Of a stretch of 64,000 nucleotides of DNA, positions 34,670 to 46,126 are shown piece after piece. Every line of letters begins with the position of its first letter. The stretch's first letter is position 1. The stretch spans positions 17,821,598-17,885,597 of the forward strand of contig CM056556.1 of NCBI GenBank assembly GCA_029721515.1, read 5' to 3'. The translations under genes and the position numbers were made by a program. Under the pieces are notes generated by a model that saw only the letters and a program-made list of their open reading frames with translations, ran no database searches and was not told the origin of the DNA. This DNA comes from Synanceia verrucosa. Lineage: Eukaryota > Chordata > Actinopteri > Perciformes > Synanceiidae.

Positions 34670-35639
34670 ATTCTATCGCTGTGCTGGATTGATCAACTTA
34701 AAACATGACGAGTATCCATGATATATGAAATGTGTGGAATATGTTAAGGTTTAAATGGAGTCAAAGGAGAAGTCAAAGGGGATTTTACTGAAAAAAATGT
34801 CTTACAAACTTTTATGTTAGGGCAGGGTTGGAGGAGACCCAACTTGTGTGTCTAATACAGGAGAGAGAGATTATTATGGTCGTGATTCACTGAAGTGACA
34901 GACTGAGACTGATGGAAAAAGCCCTATTGCCTTAAGTTCACCCCCAAAGTCCTGTGTGTGCATGCATTTGATTAGTGATAGAGTCAGAGGTAGCCTGGGC
35001 AACCTTTGTTGCATGTTACATAAGAATTAAGCGAAGGCGCTTACATTTTTTAGAAGAGGCTGGACACACCGATGATGCGTTTTGTCCATCTAGTACAAAA
35101 AAAACAAGGTGGGTGGCAATTTTCCCAAAGTCTTCATTCCCTCATCTTGTCACTTTTAGGGACAAGATGTGTAACTCTGCAGAAAAAAAAATAGGCAGCA
35201 CTTAAAATTCAAAAGATTTTAAATCTTTGCGCCAGTCTAGATGTGATATAGGGTGACCAGGTGCCAACAAGCCACATGTTGGTCAGAGAGGATGTTTGTA
35301 TAAGACAAAACATTACCGCATTGCTTGGAAGTAGTTTGGATTTTAATACAATGTTCAAATTCAATCGAAACGTATTAATAACAAAACAATTAAATATTAA
35401 TGCATTAATTGTGCACTGAGTTATTTACATACAATGTAACTTTACAAATGTATTTGGTTTGGATTTTTCCTGTAATGGTGCACATTTCTGTCTAGTTTCT
35501 GTTTTTGTTGTTACCCTGTTATGATAATGATAACCCGTTCCATGGCACACAATCTCTGATAGGAATGATAATGAAGGTATAAATCATACAAAACAGGATT
35601 AATGGCTCACACCATCTTCATAGTTTCTTCCAGGCTGGG
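34670..35639. other. No gene recognised
   Basis: Unrecognised sequence. The 76-codon plus-strand frame at 34975-35205 has no domain or context. Confidence 0.45.
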
Positions 35640-36080
35640 TGTGTGTGCGGCAGGAGGTGTGGCCAGAGCACTGTACTGCTGAGAAGGCACATCTGACCCC
35701 ATGACCTCTCCATAAAAGCCTGGTGTCTCCACGACTCCGGCTTTTGTAACCTACTGCAATCCCTCGTGTCTTTCTTCATAACTTATCTTGTTGTTGTTCC
35801 CAACTATTACTTACTTGTTTCCTTGTGTCCCGCCGTGTGCTCACTGTTGTATCCTGTTTGCTCAGACTCTACATGTGCTTCATCCTCATGCTTCCCCCAG
35901 GTTGTTAATTTCTTTACTCATGCCAAGATCTCCACTGTGTCTCCACTCCACCAATGTCTCCATGTCTCCATCTACTCTGTGCCTGCCTTCCTTCCTCATC
36001 CAGCCTGCATCCTTACTTCTCTGTATTCCATAATAAATAAAACCCCTGAACTGTTGCAGAGGTTTGTCTTCTGCTTTTGG
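35640..36080 (+). repeat. LTR-like dispersed repeat, copy 2
   Basis: More complete relative of 23400-23730. It contains a TATA-like CCATAAAAGCC near 35710, a pyrimidine-rich middle, the shared phrases TCTGTGCCTGCC and CAGCCTGCATCCTT, and a polyadenylation-like AATAAATAAAA near 36031 followed by CCCCTGAACTGTT. This order (TATA, then poly-A signal about 320 bp on) resembles an LTR. No internal retroviral region is attached, so it would be a solo LTR. Interpretation tentative. Confidence 0.45.
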
Positions 36081-36696
36081 GGAATTATCTGGACCCTGCG
36101 GAATTGGATCGGCTATGCGTTGCCAACACAGTTCAAGGAGCCCTTCTGTATGATGAAGACCTTAAAGTGAAAACCAAGCAAGCTCTTCAGTCAGGCCAGG
36201 ACAAAACACATGGGGAGGAATCAATATCTGAGAAAAAATATCTGAGAACAAACCCCAAAGAGTGTATTTAGCCACATGCAACCTGACATTTATTGTATTA
36301 ACAGCCAGAAAGAGAGACTTGCTACTCACATTGTTCAACTTCAAATGGAACGAATTACTTGAGTGTTTGCTTCTTTGTTGTATGAATGCTATAAGACATC
36401 AGACCTCAACCACATTCTTTTCCCCTGCTCCTCTAAAACTGCAGGAGATAACTTTTAAGATTTTTTTAAAAGAAAAAAAAACAACTCCCTCTATTCTCAA
36501 ACTCTGTCTCCATGCTAACTTCAAGTGTAAGCATGGGATGAACTTAAATAAATGTAATTAATTCTGAGTGGTTTTTTTTCCACAACAGAGCTCTGCTCGC
36601 TCAATCTAACTGTAATGAAAACATTCATCAGCAAAATTAATTTTGCCTTGTTTTTCCAGGACAAATTACCCAACACATTGTTTGTACAATAAGAAA
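36081..36696. other. No gene recognised
   Basis: AT-rich spacer; two unremarkable short frames. Confidence 0.5.
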
Positions 36697-36698
36697 TA

Positions 36699-37971
36699 CA
36701 GAGGTTGGACAATGAAACTGAAACGTCTGTTTTTTAGATCACAATAATTCATTAGTATGGTGTAGGGCCTCCTTTTGCGGCCAATACAGCATCAATTTGT
36801 CTTGGGAATGACAGAAGTCCTGCACAGTGTCCAGAGGGATTTTGAGCCATTTTTCTTGCAGAATAGTGGCCAGGTCACTACGTGATGCTGGTGGAGGAAA
36901 ACGTTTCCTGACTTCCTCGCTCCTCCAAAACACCCCAAAGTGGCTCAATGATATTTAGATCTGGTGACTGTGCAGGCCATGGGAGATGTTCAACTTCACT
37001 TTCATGTTCATCAAACCACTCTGTCACCAGTCTTGCTGTGTGTATTGGTGCATTATCATCTTGATACACAGCACCGCCTACAGGATACAATGTTTGAACC
37101 ATTGGGTGCACATTATCCTCCAGAAAGTTTCAGTAGTCCTTGGCAGTGACGTGCCCATCTAGCAGAAGTATTGGGCCTAGGGAATGTCATGATATTGCAG
37201 CCCAAACCATCACCAATCCATCCTCATGCCTCACTCTAGGCATGCAACAGTCTGGGGAGTACGTTTCTCTGGGGCTTCCCCACACTATAACTCTCCCGAA
37301 TGTGGGAAAGACAGTAAAGGTGGACTCATCAGAGAACAATACATGTTTCACATTGTCCACAACCCAAGATTTTCGCTGCTGGCACCATTGAAACCGACGT
37401 TTGGCATTGGCACGAGTGACCAAAGGTTTGGCTATTGCAGTCCGGCCATGGATATTGACCCTGTGGAGATCCCGACGGACAGTTTTGGTGATAACATGAG
37501 AGTTGAGGAGCAAATTTAATTCTGCAGTGAGTTGGGCAGCTGTGGTTTCATGTTTTTTTGTATACACTCCGGGTTAGCACCTGGACATCCCTTTCAGACA
37601 GCTTCCTCTTGCGTCCACAGTTACTCCTGTTGGATGCGGTTCGTCCTTCTTGGTGGTATGCTGACATTACCCTGGACACCGTGGCTTTTGATACATCACA
37701 AAGACTTGCTGTCTTGGTCACAGATGCGCCAGCAAAATGTGCACCAACAATTTGTCCTCTTTTGAACTCTGATATGTCACCCATACTGTTGTGTGCATTG
37801 CAATATTTTAAGCAAAACTGTGCTATTACTCTGTTAACTTGAACCTTCACACTCTGCTCTTACTGGTGCAATGTGCAATCAATGAAGTTTGACCACCAGA
37901 CTGGTCAAATCTAGCCATGAACCCTCCAACACTAAATTGGACAGTGTTTCAGTTTCATTGTCCAACCCTTG
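36699..37971 (-). mobile_element. Tc1/mariner-family transposon with intact ends
   Basis: 1273 bp between TA dinucleotides (36697-36698, 37972-37973). The left end CAGAGGTTGGACAATGAAAC and the inverse of the right end, CAAGGGTTGGACAATGAAAC, are near-identical terminal inverted repeats that continue a few bases further. The interior is filled by a broken minus-strand transposase. Full-length structurally but not autonomous. Confidence 0.9.
36739..37850 (-). pseudogene. Tc1/mariner transposase, frameshifted, apparent DD36E
   Basis: Cut-and-paste transposase. N-terminal helix-turn-helix DNA-binding part: MGDISEFKRGQIVGAHFAGA, SLCDVSKATVSRVMSAYHQE (37780-37640), then the second HTH (ETTAAQLTAELNLLLNSH, about 37550-37497) and the catalytic domain: VKHVLFSDESTFTVF (first Asp, about 37355-37310), YQDDNAPIHTA (second Asp, about 37065-37030) and LNIIEPLWGVLEE (Glu, about 36962-36925). 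Between the second Asp, taken as the one preceding Asn, and the Glu I count 36 residues, not the 34 of classical Tc1 or Sleeping Beauty. The C-terminus (TVQDFCHSQDKLMLYW-like) follows in another frame. Frameshifts near 37555, 37190 and 36940 kill the ORF. A DD36E group called Incomer has been described; identity with it is a suggestion. Confidence 0.85.
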
Positions 37972-37979
37972 TACATCTT

Positions 37980-39180
37980 CACGCTATTTTGGCTCTATTG
38001 GAATTAGTCATACTAAAAGAAAAAAAATGATGAAAAATAGTCACCAGAAAAAATATCATGATGGAATTTATTATCCATACTGTGACAAGGTGAATCACCC
38101 AAGTTATTGCAATCCACCCACAGGGGGAAATTTAAATCCACACAATAGTTACTGACATGTTTCAATCTGGACCAAAGTGGTGGAACTCCCTTTAGTGTCG
38201 ATGTTACCACACACTATGCCAGATGTGTGGTAGACTATTAATCACATGAGACAAAGCTCTGGCCAATACAGTCCAATAACATGCATGTAGTGCGACATAC
38301 ACTTTATGTGAAGGTGCTATGGACAAAACATCACAACAGAATGTGACATTGGTTCTATGAGTACAAGAACTGCAAGGAGGAGAGAATTATCTTGTTATTT
38401 CATGATCTAATCATTTCATACGCACGATGTATATTATGCAGATTTGCCAAGGCACTCTCAACCTATGCTGGGCATATTCATATGAGTCAGTGTTAGTCAC
38501 TGGTAGTCTATAGTCTGCACTTCACTGATAAACCCTAGACGGATTGTAGCATAACACTGAGCTTCATGATCAAAGACATTTTTTTGCATGACAGCAACCC
38601 TTCAATCCAAATTCGCACGCTGGTTTAGGGACATGCTGTAGACCCTCAGGACCCTTACTTCCCACCTCCATACTATGTATATACATAATGATAAATAAAT
38701 ACATATACTGCATAGGCTGTATTCCATTACAAATCACGAAAATTGCTTTTTAAATTATATTGTTGGCTGTTCCATACCCCCATAACACATAATTGAAATA
38801 GAATCAAATTATAGTTGACCATTTTGCCATCTGTGTACAAAACAAAACAAGTTAAGATACAACCTTGTGTTTGTTTTGTCTCTTCAGTTTACAAGTAGTG
38901 ACTAACAGAGTCAGTTGAGTTGTGTATGTGTAACTGACAACAGTTGGCATGCATCAAGGAAAGAAACTTGTTGTGAATACTGAAAGATGAAAACAAACTC
39001 AGGCCAAATCCCTGGATGTAGAACGCAGAATATGATGGTATGTTTACACTCTCTAACTCTTCAAGCATTTCCTGAGATCCTTCCAAAAAACTACAATTCT
39101 AACTCCTTCCACTGACTACATTTAATTAGACCTAATATTGTCTCCCAGAAGGTTATAAAATATTATACAAAGGTCTTACC
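37980..39180. other. No gene recognised
   Basis: AT-rich sequence without protein or repeat signatures that I can name. Confidence 0.5.
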
Positions 39181-39189
39181 TTTGTCATA

Positions 39190-39629
39190 CACAGTGGTGC
39201 CATCAGGGGGTGGCCACAGCCACTCCTTTAAAGTTGCTGACCACCCCATTCGCCAGTGATGATATGATGTTACAGTCACACATATATTTTATTTACAGTG
39301 CATTGGTAACACTAAGTATTGGTTTTGCAAACATTTCTCAACACTCCTCCTCTCCAATTACGTAAAATGCTCCGTCAGACAGCCTGTACAGCACAACAGA
39401 CAGTGACTCAGTGAGTGGAGGAGGAGACAGTAGGATGCCTCAAAAGTCAGGGAGTTTCAAAAGAAAAGAAACAAAACTCAGATAGGAGGAAGAAGTGAAG
39501 AGTCGACAGTACACCACCCAGTTCTTTCATCGGTAAGGTGGATCTGATAGTGGTTTATATGATAGAAAGTTCTGGAACATTAGCCTACTGGCTATTCCTA
39601 ACTTTGTCCAGAGTTTATAAGCTAAAATA
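39190..39629 (+). repeat. hAT-like relic, partner of 7545-8240
   Basis: It starts CAGTGGTGCCATCAGGGGGT and GGCCACAGCCAC, a hAT-like terminus, and from 39420 contains GATGCCTCAAAAGTCAGGGA and AGTTCTGGAACATTAGCCTA, shared with 7640-7800. A short MPQKSGSFKRK frame may be a transposase N-terminus. No duplicated flanks found. Confidence 0.4.
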
Positions 39630-39826
39630 CCGGGGCCTTTCTGTGTGCATGTTCTCCCTGTGTCTGCGTGGGTTCTCTCTGGGCACTCTGACTTCCTTCC
39701 ACCATCCAAAAACATGCATGGGGATTAGGTTAATTAACTAATTTAAATTGCCCGTAGGTGTGATTGTGAGTGCGAGTGGTTGTCTGTCTCTATGAGGATA
39801 AGCGGTAGAAAATGGATGGATGGTCG
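39630..39826 (+). mobile_element. SINE-like copy, opposite orientation
   Basis: It reads CCGGGGCCTTTCTGTGTGCA, then GCATGTTCTCCCTGTGTCTG, CCAAAAACATGCATGGGGAT and ends GCGGTAGAAAATGGATGGAT. It is the inverse of the copies at 22475, 26034 and 62784, truncated at the tRNA-like head and lacking the GGAGCCTATCCC block (internal deletion). Confidence 0.8.
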
Positions 39827-39829
39827 GAT

Positions 39830-40705
39830 GGACACTTTACTCATCCTGTTGCCTTACACAGTAGTAACAGTAAGGAGATCCATCAGATCCATGCTGGAGT
39901 GATGCGGATCTGTCTTTGCGATGGAACAGTGCATCAGTTCTCTACCCTTGCAGGGTATTTTTTTAGCTGTGTCCTCTTAGATCTCTTGTAGAGGGTTCTA
40001 TGATAATATGGGATACAAGGGTCGCTGCTTCCAGTCCTTGTATAACCAAAGGGAGAGCTGTGTCCATACTCTGCACAAAGTCAAACATGTTTCCAGTGGG
40101 TGTTGGCCTCCTCTTAGGTTGTCCCTTGCCATTATGTTTGTGATTATGACAGATCTCAAGGCACACCCAGGAGGAGGAAGCTGTCTGGTTTGGGGTTATG
40201 AGATGGTGATGAGCTTCAGATAGTGACTGAAAGAATGAGTTTCCTCTGTTGGGTGGCTGGATTCAGCCTTAGAGATTGGATGAGAGACTTAGATATCCTG
40301 AGGGAGTCCAGACTTAGTTTCTGCTCATTAGAGTTGAAATGAGCAGCCTCCGTAGCTTGGGCATCTAATCAGGATGTCTACCGGGCGTCTCCCATTGGAG
40401 AGTTTTGTTCAAGTAAAATGAGTGAGTAAAATAAGACTAGGTCACATGTGGCTTTGCTATTCCCTCAAAAACACACAAAACTACATTCCATCATTTTCTC
40501 AGTGATGAGAGCAAAACAACAAACCTTGTACTGACGGTCGGTACAGTTTCTCAGAGGTAGATGCCAACTATTGATGACAATAGTAGAATAGATGACAACA
40601 GAAATGCTATTATGCATTTGTATAACTTTCTGTGCATTTTGCTCTACTTCAACAGCGTTGTAGGGTATTTTCTCTAGCAATACAAATGTGCTATAATACT
40701 ATATG
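39830..40705. other. No gene recognised
   Basis: No protein or repeat signature identified. Confidence 0.45.
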
Positions 40706-40708
40706 ACC

Positions 40709-40790
40709 AGGGGCGCCTGCAGAAATATTTCATCGGGGTGGCCAGCTGGGGCCAATTAACATTTTGGGGTGGCACACCGAAACTAAAAAG
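40709..40790 (+). repeat. hAT-like transposon terminus
   Basis: CAGGGGCGCCTGCAGAAATA followed by GGGGTGGCCAGCTGGGGCC resembles the 5' terminus of fish hAT elements. A matching opposite end was not found. Confidence 0.35.
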
Positions 40791-41537
40791 CCTTAATTCC
40801 AGGAATTTTAGGCTGGAGAAAAACTATGAGAAAGACTTAAGGAAACACCTGACATATTGTCTTATATTTATTATTACTAATGAGCTTATGTGCATAGACT
40901 ATTAAGAGAAAAGTGAATATTTTGAGTCCCATAACAATCCTGTTTTAATTGTGCTGTGTACAGTATATATGTAAGGCAATTCATTGTTTTTAAAATAGGT
41001 TACAATTATCCTTTTCCTTAAAAAGACAAACTATTCAGCTTCATTTAATGGGTACATACATTGTCATGTCATGTCCATGCATATGTGCTTGTGAAAGGAA
41101 ATGTTACTGGTATAACCAATAGACAGCCAGAAGGCCAGAAGAAAATTTTGACTTTTTTTTATATAAATCTATGCATTTTAGTGAGCTAACTTACACCTGA
41201 GACTCTCTTCCTCCATATCTATCTCTCTTTCTCTCTGTCTCCACATATAGCATTTATCAACATGTCATTTAGTGTAATACTATTCATTACAACATGCCGC
41301 TTTATCAGCACATATCACTTGTAACCTCTTACTTAGCAGTTTACTGCGTTATATTGTTTTTGTTTATTGTTATATTCTTTATATTGTTGGTTTTGCACTA
41401 CATTGCATTTTTTGCACTATACTGCAATGTATGTCATTCTTAAACCAATGGCAATCACATATAATGAGGAAATTCTTTTATTTATGATCTGGACAAAACT
41501 AGCCTTAATACCAGTACACAGTTGTAATAATACTTAA

Positions 41538-41577
<40 letters not shown>

Positions 41578-41815
41578 GTTAGTAGTAGTAGTAGTATTTT
41601 AAGGATTATTTCTTGGGTATAATTTCTGTTTCTTTCTGTGGCACATGATATACAGCAAGCAAGTGCATGTGTTAATATGGGCCTTTACACTTAAACAAAG
41701 AAACTTCAGCCAAAGGCAATTGAAGACACCATGCTTACTTACTTTAATGGATTGTTTGGTACATGTTAACTCTGGAGGTTGAAATAGATCATATATATAT
41801 ATATATATATATATA
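40791..41815. other. No gene; trinucleotide and TA microsatellites
   Basis: Contains an (ATT)n then (AGT)n run at about 41537-41600 and a (TA)n run at 41792-41817. Nothing else recognised. Confidence 0.55.
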
Positions 41816-41817
41816 TA

Positions 41818-43423
41818 CAGTCATGGAAAAAATTATTAGACCACCCTTGTTTTCTTCAATTTCTTGTTCATTCTAATATATGTTACAAATAAAAGTATAA
41901 TACAATGAACACAACAAAAATGCAGCTGGTCACATAATACTTTATGTCCTATTTGACATTCTTAAGCTTAATTGATTCCCAGGGTATATAAGAGGCCATT
42001 TCATGTCACAAGCAGCACTGCACATGCAAAGGCCTAGAGTGGTTTCCTGCTTACATTCAAGCCGTAGCACAACTCAGAAGTTGTCAGCTCTCACATAATG
42101 CCTAAAACAAAAGAATTATGTGAAGCAACAAAGGCAGCCATCTTGGCACTGCTGGAAATTGGCATGAGTGAGAGACAGGTAGCGAAAAACTGAAGATCTC
42201 CAAGACAGCCGTTCATTACAACAAAAAAACAAGCTGAACATGGCACTACCAAATTGCTACCTGGCTGTGGCAGGAAACGCCTTTCTACCCCACGAGATGA
42301 CCGTGCACTCATCCGCTCCTGTGTCAGGAATCGTCGCCAGACCTCCAGGGACCTTAAAAATGAGTGGGCACTGTCGAGAAATGTGACTTGCTCGGCAAGG
42401 ACAGTTCGAAACCGACTTGTTGAAGCTGGTTTGAAGTCACACAGAGCACGCAAGAAGCCCTTCATCAATGAAAGGCAGAGGAAGGCCCGGTTACTCTTTG
42501 CTCGAGACCACAAGGATTGGACTGTTGATGATTGGGCTAAGGTTCTCTTCAGTGATGAATCCAATTTTGAATTGATGCCCACTCCAGCCAACTTACTGGT
42601 TAGGAGGAAGCCTGGAGAGGCTTACAACCCAGACTGTCTTGCCCCTACAGTAAAACATGGGGGTGGATCAGTCATGATCTGGGGTTGTTTCAGTCTGAGT
42701 GGAACAGGGCAAATGCAATTGTGTGAAGGCCGAATGAACCAGGTCAAGTACAGGACTACCCTTGAAAACAGTCTTCTTCCATCAGCTGGAAAACTCTTTC
42801 CTGCCTCGAATGACTGGATTTTCCAACAAGACAAAGCCCCTTGCGACACGGCAAGGTCAGTTAAAGCCTGGATGGAGAACCACAACATTCAAGCACCATG
42901 CCTTGGCCTGCTCAATCACCAGATCTTAATCCAATTGAAAACCTGTGGAAAATCATCAAACTCAAAATGGAGAACCACAAGCCCAAAAACAAAGAAAATT
43001 TGTTTGAATTTGTCCAACAGGAATGGGCTGCTGTGACAGCAGAACAATGTCAGAAGCTGGTGGAGAGCATGCCAAGACGCATGGCTGCAGTCATCAAAAA
43101 CAATGGTTATGCAATCAAGTATTAACTCTTGTGTGTATCATGTGTTTAAAGCAAACAGAAAAGAAAACATGGAATGCTTAAAAGTAGTGTTTTTGGCGGT
43201 ACAATGCCATAGCTATTGATGTAAGAATTTAAGTAATTTTGGTTATTATCAAGAAAACCATGGAAAATGACTAATCCTTAGTTCTTAAATTAAACTCTCA
43301 TGAGCTATTTTTGTTGTTATCATTATAATTGTCCAAACAAATGTACCTTTAGTTGAGCCAGGCATTAAAACTAACAAGAAATTGAAGAAAACAAGGGTGG
43401 TCTAATAATTTTTTCCATGACTG

Positions 43424-43433
<10 letters not shown>
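41818..43433 (+). mobile_element. Tc1-like transposon with perfect 51-bp inverted repeats
   Basis: 1616 bp from CAGTCATGGAAAAAATTATT to its inverse at 43433. The terminal inverted repeats (41818-41868 and 43383-43433) are identical over 51 bp. TA target dinucleotides flank it, and both sides are (TA)n, so it landed in a TA microsatellite. The interior is a Tc1 transposase with frameshifts. The family resembles Tc1 elements reported in both teleosts and lampreys (from memory, not verified). Confidence 0.95.
42097..43125 (+). pseudogene. Tc1-type DD34E transposase, frameshifted
   Basis: DNA cut-and-paste enzyme. The first ATG at 42097 opens MPKTKELCEATKAAILALLE, which stops after ERQVAKN at 42192-42194. 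The frame shifts twice near 42186 and 42230. The main open frame 42254-43036 includes the GCGRKR hook (about 42263-42280), the second HTH (SARTVRNRLVEAGLKSH), the catalytic FSDESNFE (about 42549-42572), GGGSVMIWGCFS (42660-42695), the second Asp in FQQDKAPCDTA (about 42822-42854), and then another frameshift near 42894 before MPWPAQSPDLNPIENLWKII (42898-42957). The Asp-to-Glu spacing across the shift is 34 residues, the classical value. The C-terminus ends GYAIKY at 43122. All key acidic residues are present; only reading-frame breaks disable it. Confidence 0.95.
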
Positions 43434-43450
<17 letters not shown>

Positions 43451-43454
<4 letters not shown>

Positions 43455-45244
43455 TAGTAAAAATATGGGAAAATGTTGATACCCCTCAAAATTGCTGTAA
43501 GTGATGCATCTGGGTCCTGATGGTACTCAAAATAATGCCATTCCATAACTAAGAGAGTGATATCCCCCTGTGGCTTGGAATGCAGATAAATGTACCATAA
43601 ACATATCAGCACTGATCAATTAACTGAGTAGTTATATCATAGCTTTTAGTTTCACATCTGTGGCAGCTCAACATCTGCCAGGTTTCACCATTGTCCAGTG
43701 TCACAAATCTTTAGAAAACCCCTCATTCCTGCATCACAGCAATATCATATTACAATATTTAGCAATGGCAGAAGCGCCAAAAGATATGAACATGTGAAAA
43801 CACAACTTATATATGATTGATACCAGAGGGTGCCTCCTTTTATAATGATTCATAGGCTTTTATATGCATATCAAACTGTAAAAAGTCCTACATTTGTTGT
43901 ATATTAACATTAATTTCACACAACATAAACATGCCCATGTCTTGCATGAAGTCACTGTAGAGTCAGGAATGATATATGCAGTGATGTCTTGCTTTCAGCT
44001 TGATAATGAGATGGCAATCTAAATCTGTTTGAGCTGCTCTTGTCTAATTAAGGGGCCTTATTGACTCCTATCTGTCTACATGTTTTCCAGCAGTGTTTGT
44101 TGCTCATCCATATTAAAAGGAATCATATGCATGTTACCGGGCATCATCCCTCAAGATCAATATTTTATGTAGAGTCATGAATCTGCTCACCAGTCTGATC
44201 TATTTTTGCATTGCAGGCAGAATAGTATTGTATTGTTAAATTTTCACCAGATTATGTTAATTTTGTTCTAGTTAAGTGTTGTGAAAATATATGTTGGAAT
44301 TCTAAAGTATGGTTCATTCTCCACATATGCATTTACTGTGAAAATTTAATTTATTGTTTCCTTAACTTCAAGTGTCATGTCAACCTTTAATGTATTGGAT
44401 GCCATTTACAAAGGAAACTCATCAGGAAAACCTTATGAGACAGTGCTGTAGGATGTCTGGCTTTGGGAAATGATGGCTCCACGGATGGCTTCATTTGTTT
44501 CATTCAATGTAACTGTTTTAAAATCCCTGCACAATTCAGATATTTGCACAGTCCAAATATCTGTACATGGCAACTACAGTATGATTCAAGTTAGGGAAAC
44601 ATAGAACATACAGTATGTAGAAATGTGTTCGAATGAAGGTGCAAAATTATCCAATACTGATGTAATTCCTAAGAATACCAGCCTGTCATGTAGATGCAAA
44701 ATACAAGGTTATAGTCTGCTGTCTGACTGATAATTTTGAACTGTTTATATGACTAGCAAGTGATTACATTTTGCTATACATTATACATTTTATCCCAATT
44801 CTCACTCATTAATCACAGACTCTTTATATTTGTTAAGAATTATATTCGTCTCTAGTTGTTTACCTGAACTTGTGATCATCTGACCTACAATCAGCTGCTG
44901 TGTTTTTGCTATATTCAGTATTTTTGTCAGATCTGTTTGATTGCTGCCAGTATTTGAGCCAATCCTGTCTTCTATATGTGCCCTGTAACTCATTCTGACT
45001 GCCAGCTGTTTTGTGACTTTGTTTACCCATTCTGACAATGTGACCAATTATAAGCCTGTTTATGTGACCTCTTGAACTTTGTAAGCTGCATTCTGTTCTG
45101 CCAGCTGAACCTCTGTCTGCATTTGGATCTGCCTCGTGTTAGAAACTTGAGCACTGACATGTATATTTTCAATTATTACTGTAGTATGAATGAATGAAAT
45201 TATTTTCAATCATAACAACATAAAATTGCAAAAATGAGAAACAG

Positions 45245-45245
<1 letters not shown>
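43451..45245. other. No gene recognised (about 1.8 kb)
   Basis: AT-rich, no domain or repeat recognised. The 81-codon minus-strand frame at 44802-45047 lacks any signature. Confidence 0.5.
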
Positions 45246-45246
<1 letters not shown>

Positions 45247-45309
<63 letters not shown>

Positions 45310-45329
45310 CAGGGTTTCATTATATATTT

Positions 45330-45384
<55 letters not shown>
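45247..45384. repeat. Two (TA)n tracts
   Basis: TA runs at 45247-45306 and 45341-45384, separated by a short spacer with (CA)n. Confidence 0.95.
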
Positions 45385-45388
<4 letters not shown>

Positions 45389-45677
45389 CAGGTCAAGTTT
45401 CATTTTTCAGGAATATGTGTTGTGGTGTATTGTAACCATATGAAAAGATTTGAACATATCCTCAAATGATCACAGCCAATAAATTTGCTGACCTGTCAGT
45501 TCTTTTGACATATGGGTGAAGGACACAAAATGTTCAAAGACATCTTGATCTCAGGGAGGAAGGATTATGAAATTACTAAACCATTACTGGCCCACAGACT
45601 AGTGAGAGACAACTATGCATTTTGAGTTAACTATTCCTGGAATGACACCTATGCTCTCACTTGGCAAGTCAGTAGTT

Positions 45678-46093
45678 AGGGCCCGAGCGGACTGTGAAAC
45701 AAGCCCGCAAGGGACCTATTGAAACTGCATTGTTTATTATTATTATTATTATTAGGGCCCGAGCGGACTGTGAAACAGGTCCGCAAGGGACCTATTGAAA
45801 CTGTAGTGTTTATTATCATTATTATTATTATTATTATTAGGGCCCGAGCGGACTGTGAAACAGATCCGCAAGGGACCTATTGAAACTGTGTTGTTTATTC
45901 TTATTGGGGCCAGAGCGGACTGTGAAACAGGTCCGTGAGGGACCTATTGAAACTGTAGTGTTTATTATTAGGGCCCGAGCGGACTGTGAACCAGGTCCGC
46001 AAGGGACCTATTGAAACTGTCGTGTTTATTATTATTAGGGACCGAGCAGACTGTGAAACAGGTCCGCAAGGGACCTATTGAAACTGTAGTGTA

Positions 46094-46095
<2 letters not shown>
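45678..46095. repeat. Minisatellite, six units
   Basis: Six tandem units of about 60-85 bp starting AGGGCCCGAGCGGACTGTGA at 45678, 45754, 45839, about 45906, 45970 and 46037. Each contains GGTCCGCAAGGGACCTATTG and a variable (ATT)n spacer that accounts for the length differences. It is the head of the dispersed repeat that continues to 47175. A second array is at 60053-60300. Confidence 0.9.

Positions 46096-46126
<31 letters not shown>

Noticed and set aside
39190..39629. Clear hAT boundaries
   Set aside because: Only one hAT-like terminus is visible and no 8-bp duplication was found, so it is listed only as a tentative relic.
42091..42591. 166-codon minus-strand frame
   Set aside because: Antisense of the Tc1 transposase.
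45678..46095. CRISPR-like array
   Set aside because: Units are 60-85 bp with (ATT)n length variation rather than short repeats with unique spacers, and the context is a fish genome.
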